In this document: positions 57,568 through 64,000 of the stretch, piece by piece | How the letters are laid out: the number at the start of each line of letters is the position of its first letter | Numbering within the stretch: the first letter of the stretch is position 1 | Assembly (NCBI GenBank): GCA_964023205.1 | Contig: OZ026833.1 | Coordinates: forward strand, 45,820,441 to 45,884,440 | Direction of reading: 5' to 3' | From: Lutraria lutraria | Lineage: Eukaryota; Mollusca; Bivalvia; Venerida; Mactridae | DNA length: 64,000 nucleotides | The notes under the pieces: generated by a model | The model's input: the letters and a program-made list of their open reading frames with translations, nothing else | Databases searched by the model: none | What the model was told of the DNA's origin: nothing | Made by a program: the position numbers and the translations under genes

Positions 57568-58653
57568 CCCTTCCTGCTGAACAACCAGCTCAGAATTGTA
57601 ACTAGTTCTACAGCAATTTCAAATCGTCCCGAGTCGATTTCTACTAAAAATTACGAGCAGATGAGTGGATTTGTCAAGCCCTGAAGTATCTACATAAAAA
57701 CACAAAACTAGAGCTATACACATTATGCATGTTTATAAATACATGTATATACATATACATGGAGGTGAACTATTCTACTTCTATCATGTATGTCTATACA
57801 CAACAATGGTGAAGTATTTATGGCATATTATACAGCTATTTTGAGTTAACATATTAACATAAATAAATAGAAGTTATTTACAAAGCACTTACTATTAAAC
57901 AGAATGCATTATTTCACTAACAAACAAACAATCAAATAAATAAACAACACACAGACAACTTGTACAACACAGATATAAAGGGGAGGTAATATCTTAATAC
58001 ATGAACTACTTCACTAAAATTATATATCAAAATATTCTGTTTTTAAATACAAAATCAAAATTTACAACCCTATATCTAGAAATGAACTTCCCCAAAATAT
58101 TAATGTGTTTACATATGATGTAGATAAAATACTGAAGATATTCACAAAACAGAGTTTGACTGTTTTCACTAGTTGATTCTATGATGACTCCACTATGTTC
58201 AAATTAACTATTATAAAAATCTGTATGTTATGACACAATCAGTAGAAAGCACCCAAAAGATGATGTTAAACTCTTATAGAACAAATATAACTACAAGTTT
58301 CATAGACAATCAGTATCTACCAGGAAACAAAAAGTTTATACAATACTGATTGTATCTACATTTTGTATTTATCAAACTATAGAAAAATAAAAAGTTAAAT
58401 CAATCAAAATGTAAGTAGGAAATATGAACCAAAACTATTATCTACCAGTACTACTGAATGATTATTTTTCAAATTCAAATGAAAAGCAACTTGTAAGATG
58501 ATTGTCCACTTTTATGAAATTCCACAAAAATATTATGGTTAATAAATGCTAAATTACTATCTACAAACACACAATCTATACAGGTTTATACATGTCAACA
58601 ACTGAAACTTTAGTACAACGTCCATGATATTTCTGTCTTTAGATGATGTTTAA

Positions 58654-61600
58654 TTAATACCGTCTGTTTGATTTTATAGGACTAACAGACATATCTAAGT
58701 CATCCGAGTTCTCAAACAGTCTCTTCTTTGGCTCTGGAAGAGCAAATGTATCATTCTTTGAAGAATAATCACCAGACACATTGGATACGTAACTAAAATG
58801 TCCCGTTTCTGTGATAGGGTCCAGCGGCTTGCTCGTGTAGTTGCTAGCTGGTAAACTACTAGTATAAGATGAAGTAGTGGAGGTTAATGGAACACTAAGG
58901 GCGGTGGAATAAGAGGAGCTAGAGGTCAATGATGTCAGACTTGTTGGTATGTATGATGATGGTCCAGGGTATGATGAAAGTCCCAGACCAATTGATGATG
59001 ATGATGATGGCCCTGCAGAAGAAGCAGACATTAGGTTAGCTTGTGACACTGATGACGATGAATATGGATAATTATTATTCACACCAATTTTAGTAGAAAA
59101 ATTAGAAAAATCAGTTCCATCTTTATAGTTATTATCATTATAAGTAGCAGGCTTACTTACGTTACTGAACCTTTCATCTGGTTTATAGTTAGAATTAGGA
59201 ATATAATTATGTTTATCAATATTGGTATTTCTACCTGTTGATATGGAATACTTCATATCAGGCTGTTCACGCTGTGTTCTACCATCACCAGGGTTAGCTG
59301 TGTTAGTATAAGTAGGTAAACTATAAAAATCATCAGAGTTAGTATTAGTATCAGTAAAACCAGATGTACTTTTATAGGTAGGAGGAAGGCTGGAATAGGA
59401 ACCAGCAGAACCAGCATATGAGGCTCTCTGGGAACCAGTATCTTGTGCCCTGAACCCAGAAGGAGGTTTCTGAGAAAGATCAGTTGGTAAAGAACTGGGA
59501 CCAGAAGTGTAGTGGTTCAGAGATTTCGTTGCTGCAGTGAAATCAGAAGTTAGAGTAGGAGTACTACGTCCGGAAGAAGTTAAGGCTGTGGAATAACTAT
59601 ATTTGTCAGCACCTGGTTTAGACAGTGCCATGTATTCTGAGTGAGTGGGTATTGTAGGGGTCACCCTGCCAGTGTTATACTGCTTATCAATATCACCACC
59701 ACCACTGGATATTGGGATAGTAGGTGTTTGTCTACCAGACTGGGGAAATTTTCTACCATTATCAAAGTCATTAGTGCTTGATGAAGTCCCAGTGTATGTG
59801 CCAGAAGTGTAATCGTGTGCATGACTATCTACAGTATTCTCAAATCCCTTGCTAGCATAACGGTCTCTACTTTCAACTCCCTGAGGGACAATGATGTCGT
59901 GTTTAGCTGCCACCGGTGCTGTACTTGCTACTCCACTGCCAGGTACTGTGTTCAAATCTAATTGCTTATTATCCTCACCAAACATTCGCCTTGCAGTCTG
60001 GCTAGAATATCCACCATCTAACCAACCATACTTGTTCTGAGAGCTAGAAGGTCTAGTAATCAATAGATTGTCCAGAGAAGGTGTTCGAGTCAATGATGTT
60101 CTACCTGTAGTTAGACCACCCATATATTTATTCTGTGAGGTTGGTGGATACATACTGGTTGCACCTCCAAGAGCACTTGCGGGTCGCTCGTACTGATCTG
60201 ACGGTCTTTCAATATGTAAATTGTCTAATGATCCAGACCGCACATGTCTTCCTTGACTATAACTGTCCAAAGATGAAAACTTTGAACTGTCTGTTTTGTA
60301 TTTTGTGCTGAAGTCATCATTAAAGTTACTCTTAGTACCAATACTACCAGTGGAAGCCCTAAATACTTTATCCATATCAGTGTCACTGGATCTATACTTA
60401 TCAACAACATCAGTACTGTCTGGTACACTTTTATGTACATTCTTCTCAGCACGATTAAGAATTTTCATACAATCAGTAAATTCTGGAGTTAGAGATATAT
60501 TCAGCTCATCCAGTTCACTTTCAATATGTAAGGTATCATCCAAGTCAGGTCGATCTCTTGTTTCAGTTCTGCTTCTACTAGGTGGTTCAAAGTCTAGACT
60601 ATCCAAGTTATCTAATCTCTGATTTCTATCATAGTCACTCGATCTAGACTTGGAAACATAATCCCGAGATCTATGAGTGTCAAATTCACTAGGTTCACTT
60701 AGAATGCTATCATCAGCACTATACTTTCTTCTACTCTTTGAGTACAAAGTATCGTCAGTTTCCTTATATCCAGATGAAGTGGACCTACTCTTAAGGTACA
60801 ACAGATCATCATCTTTGGAGTAATTATCTGTACCCCTGAGATTGTAACTGTCAGATAAAGAGTCTTTGGAAAGATCAGTAGAATAACCCGACTTATCACT
60901 GGCTTTATTATCACTAGAGCTTGTCTTACTAGCACCATTATTTGACTTTTTCAAAACTCCTTTCACAGGAGAGGACCTTCCATTTGCTAACCCGCTTCCA
61001 TTTGCTGACATTTTCAACGGACTTGGAAGCTCAAGATCAAAGGATGTGGTACTGTTAGTGTTTTTATCCAGATCAAATGTTACTCTTTTCTTTCCATTAC
61101 TTACTCCATCACTTTTGGAATTTTGATACCTGGATGAACTCCTATAGTCCTCCTTATAATCACCATTTTGCTCATAATAATGTTTAGCATGCTCACCTGC
61201 ACCAGATCTAACATCAGTATCATCAGAAAACAACTGTCTTCTAGATGCCTGATCCTGTCCAATACCAGACTCTCTTGAAGTATGTACTTTGGAGTCTGAT
61301 GAAAACTTTCTAGCGTCACCATTCGTTAAGTACTTGTCCTCTAATACTGAACTTGGTCTTTTGGATGATATCTGTTTACCACGATACCCTTCAAGCTCTG
61401 ATTCCAATTCTTCAATGTATTTATCAGATCTCTCTAATGCCTTAGTGAGTCTTGTCACATCTTTTTCTGCACTGGCAAGTTTTGATTCAAGTGTTGACAC
61501 AGTAATTCTACCATACCTAAAAAACAACACACAGACACATACAAATGTTTCCACTTCTATCCATTGTACATCCTATTTGCAAAAAAGTAATTTATCATGA

Positions 61601-63994
61601 GCATCTTAATCTAAAAATATGTATATAAGAAGTAAAAAAAATATAAAAAATGTTGAACTATTTGAAAAAAAACCTTATGACTACAATTATAGTTAATGTC
61701 CTTTCTTCGTAACAAAAAATAAATGAAAGAAATAAAAATAAATAACTGAATGAAGTACAGCTTACCTGTGTGGGGATCTTCCTGCCAATTCTTGTCTCAC
61801 ATGTTGATTTTCTCTGTTGAGACTCAAGTTTTCATCCTTCAAATTTACATTCTCCTAAAATAGCATTAAACTTAGTAAGAACAACTCCAAATAGCCTAGG
61901 AAGAAATACAAAACTGGCATGGAAGTTAAAGATTAGATTTTTAGAAAAAAGTATACCGGTAAATATCAAGTTCTATATATCATATACTTAGTAAGTTAGT
62001 AGCTATGTTTTCTATCCAACTACCGGTAAAAACTGACTTATTGCCCCTTTATATATAGAGTCAAACCTGTGAACAAAGGCCAACCTGGGGAAAATATTAC
62101 CTTTATTGACAGGTGGTCTTTATTTGGAGGTATTTTTGTTATAACAAGAGGGCCAAGATGGCCCTATATCGCTCACATGACAATCACTGTTCACACATTA
62201 AAACATTGTTTTGAACCGGTGACCTAGTATTTGACTCCAGACGACCTATGTTCGAATTTGTCTTACATATCATTAAGACAAACAGTCTGACTAGGTTTGG
62301 TGAAGATACCATCAAAATTTGACATCTACAGTGTTAATAAGGTTTTCCTAAGATTTGACCTTGTGACCTGGTTTTTGACCCTAGGTGACCCATATTTGAA
62401 CTTGTCCTTAATATCATTAAGACAAACAATCTGACAAGGTTTGGCCAAGATCCAATCAAAACCATGACATTTAGAGCTTTTACAGGATTTTTACCTAAGA
62501 TTTGACCTTGTGACCCAGTTTTTGAACCCGGCTGACCCATGTTCATCCTTGACCCACATATCATTGAGGCAAACATTTTGACAAGGTTTGGTGAAGATCC
62601 AATTAAAACTGTGACATCTACAGTGTTAACAAAGTTTTCCTAAGATTTGACCTGGTGACCTAGTTATTGACCCCAGATGACCCATATTTATACTTGACCG
62701 TTATATCATTAAAACAAACGATTTGACAAAGTTTGGTGAAGATCCAATAATAACTGTGAAATCTACAGTGTTAACATGGTTTTTCATAAGATTTGACCTA
62801 GCGACCTAGTTTTTGACCCAAGATGACCCATGTTCGAACTCGTCCAAGATATTATGAAGACAAACATTCTGACAAGGTTTCATGATCATCCAATCAAAAC
62901 AGTGACTTCTAGAGTGTTCACAAGGTTTTCCAGCAATTTGCCCTAGTGACCTAATTTTACTACAGAAATGACCCATTATCGAACTTGACCTACATATTAT
63001 TAAAATAAACATTCTGACAAAGTTTCATGAAGATAAAGTCAAAACAGTGATTTCTAAAGTGTTCACAAGGTTTTCCCTTATTTGGCCCTGGTGACCCTAG
63101 TTTTTGACCCCAAATGGCCCAATATCGAACTCGTCCGAGATTTTGTTGATATTAACGTTCTGACCCAGTTTTGCTAAAATTGAGCCAAAAATGTGGCCCC
63201 TAGTGTGGTCACAACAAAAAGTTTGACGACGCACGACGCACATCGCACGACGCCGGACGGAGAGTGATCCTAATAGCTCACTTTGTCACTTTGTGACATG
63301 TGAGCTAAAAATCAATGACTTTTAAAAGAATGGTCATTATTCACAGGGTGACCTTTATTTGCAGGTGGTCGCTAACACAGGTTTGACTGTATATATGCAA
63401 AAAGTATAAAAAAATCAATTACTTGATGTAACACAAGGCACAAATCACTGTCTATAATAATATAGTAGATATACACTGGCAATTTATAATATTATGATAG
63501 ATGCATACAGTTATACAGATTTGTTTTGTATAAAAAGTAAAGCAAACCACATACTTGTTTAAGTTGGCTTAATTCTTCCTTCACTTTTTCATACTGTTTA
63601 GTAGCATCTTGGAGTTTCTTAGTCAATGCTAGCAGATGTGTGGTATCAGTAGACTTAGAACTCTCACTGCTTGATATATTTATGAATAAAAGAATTATAT
63701 AAATGTAACAATCAATATCAGTGACTAACATGTAAAGTTCAGAACAGGTTAAGGATACTTCAATATGTATACAATAGAGAGTAGAATTTTATTTCAAGAT
63801 TACAATATTAAACATCTGTTCCTTGATTGGTAGCTAAACAATTATCTGTCTCTTAATTAACATCAATACTAAGATTTTAGAAACAAATGACTGTACCTGC
63901 CAGACTGTGGAATTTCTTTCTTTCTTTGTTGTTTAAGAATCTGGTTCTCAGTTTTAAGCAACTGTATCTCTGAATACATCCGCTCAAATTCATT
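58654..63994 (-). CDS. OBI1: ORC ubiquitin ligase 1 (OBI1/RNF219) homologue, 3' part
   Basis: Exons on the minus strand: 63994-63897, 63666-63555, 61854-61766, 61516-58654. Phases agree (3,162 nt, 1,053 aa plus stop). The first begins at an acceptor at the window edge, so the RING-encoding exons lie beyond it. The visible protein starts in the coiled coil (NEFERMYSEIQLLKTENQ; LTKKLQDATKQYEKVKEEL). It then has the family hallmark: GRSPHRYGRITVSTLESK followed by RLTKALERSDKYIEELES, matching human RNF219 RSPQKFGRFTVAALQSK and RLKKALERSDKYIEELES. The last exon adds a very long Ser/Thr/Tyr-rich disordered tail with repeated SRSS/RTPS/SSSS patches, ending KKRLFENSDDLDMSVSPIKS. The human protein is about 726 aa in total, so this one is much longer. 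In human cells OBI1 multi-mono-ubiquitylates ORC3/ORC5 and promotes origin firing in the nucleus; the role here is by homology. Confidence 0.88.
62057..63391 (-). mobile_element. MITE family A copy split by a Helitron-like insertion
   Basis: Left half 62057-62142 (TAGAGTCAAACCTGTGAACA ... GGAGGTATTTTTGTTAT). Right half 63312-63391 (TCAATGACTTTTAAAAGAAT ... CACAGGTTTGACTGTA). Joined, they give the usual family length. It lies in an intron of the OBI1 homologue. Confidence 0.8.
62143..63311 (-). mobile_element. Helitron-like element (subfamily 1), nested in a MITE
   Basis: On the minus strand it starts TTTTTAGCTCACATGTCAC (63311) and ends at AACAAGAGGGCCAAGATGGC read on the plus strand. It is a longer close copy of 39021-39888, with about seven internal units of around 145 bp (TTTGACCTTGTGACC, GTTTTTGACCC, AAGGTTTGGTGAAGATCCAA). 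Open frames of 60-80 codons inside are by-products. Confidence 0.85.
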
Positions 63995-64000
63995 CTAAAA

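Larger units (their letters stand above)
54825..58653 (-). other. Probable long 3' UTR of the OBI1 homologue
   Basis: 3.8 kb of AT-rich sequence with no coding exon on either strand. It contains two MITE family A copies (54956-55138 and 57387-57567) and a run of 11 C at about 55581. Assignment to the UTR is inference from the lack of another gene. Confidence 0.4.

Noticed and set aside
60296..60622. 108-codon plus-strand frame opposite OBI1
   Set aside because: Antisense shadow of the Ser-rich tail; composition (Leu/Ser) follows from the opposite strand.

Overview
This is AT-rich, intron-rich animal DNA crowded with mobile elements. Three things point to a bivalve mollusc, probably a heterodont clam: proteins clearly homologous to vertebrate genes, many small introns with ordinary GT-AG borders, and the dispersed repeats. 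The repeats include elements opening with TTTTTAGCTCAC and closing with GGCCCTCTTGTT, a 'CCCCGCAAACGAAGTTTG' element and tRNA-derived SINEs. The species cannot be fixed from the sequence alone.

Layout, left to right. (1) 350-1479 (+): last exon of an MFS transporter resembling sodium-dependent glucose transporter 1 / MFSD4B. (2) 2605-4608 (-): GEMIN8, a subunit of the SMN complex, three coding exons, 356 aa. (3) 5432-9405: a DNA transposon of about 4 kb with 26-bp terminal inverted repeats, seven copies of one 15-bp motif, and a frameshifted two-exon gene of an uncharacterised metazoan family. (4) About 9.5-14.6 kb: no coding sequence; a possible divergent GEMIN8/WDR17 promoter lies near 10.2-10.3 kb. 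(5) 14649-38409 (+): a complete WDR17 gene, 25 coding exons that join in frame to 1,278 aa. Its introns hold most of the repeats, including a 168-bp higher-order minisatellite. (6) 38.4-44.5 kb: WDR17 3' region with a 32-bp tandem array that grew out of the last codons. (7) 44485-52572 (-): an unrecognised six-exon gene, 807 aa. (8) 54.8-64 kb (-): 3' part of an OBI1 (RNF219) homologue, four exons, 1,053 aa in the window, with the RING exons off the right edge.

The genes do not form a pathway. GEMIN8 acts in snRNP assembly, OBI1 in replication-origin licensing, and WDR17 is a poorly understood WD40/solenoid protein. The strongest candidate for something undescribed is the 4-kb transposon with its arrayed 15-bp motif and a DNA-binding-like protein that lacks a visible catalytic domain. 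Other points of interest are two minisatellites that arose across gene boundaries (WDR17 stop codon; a splice donor of the unknown gene), a T2/Kolobok-like MITE, and five Helitron-like elements carrying internal 145-170 bp tandem repeats, one of them nested inside a MITE.
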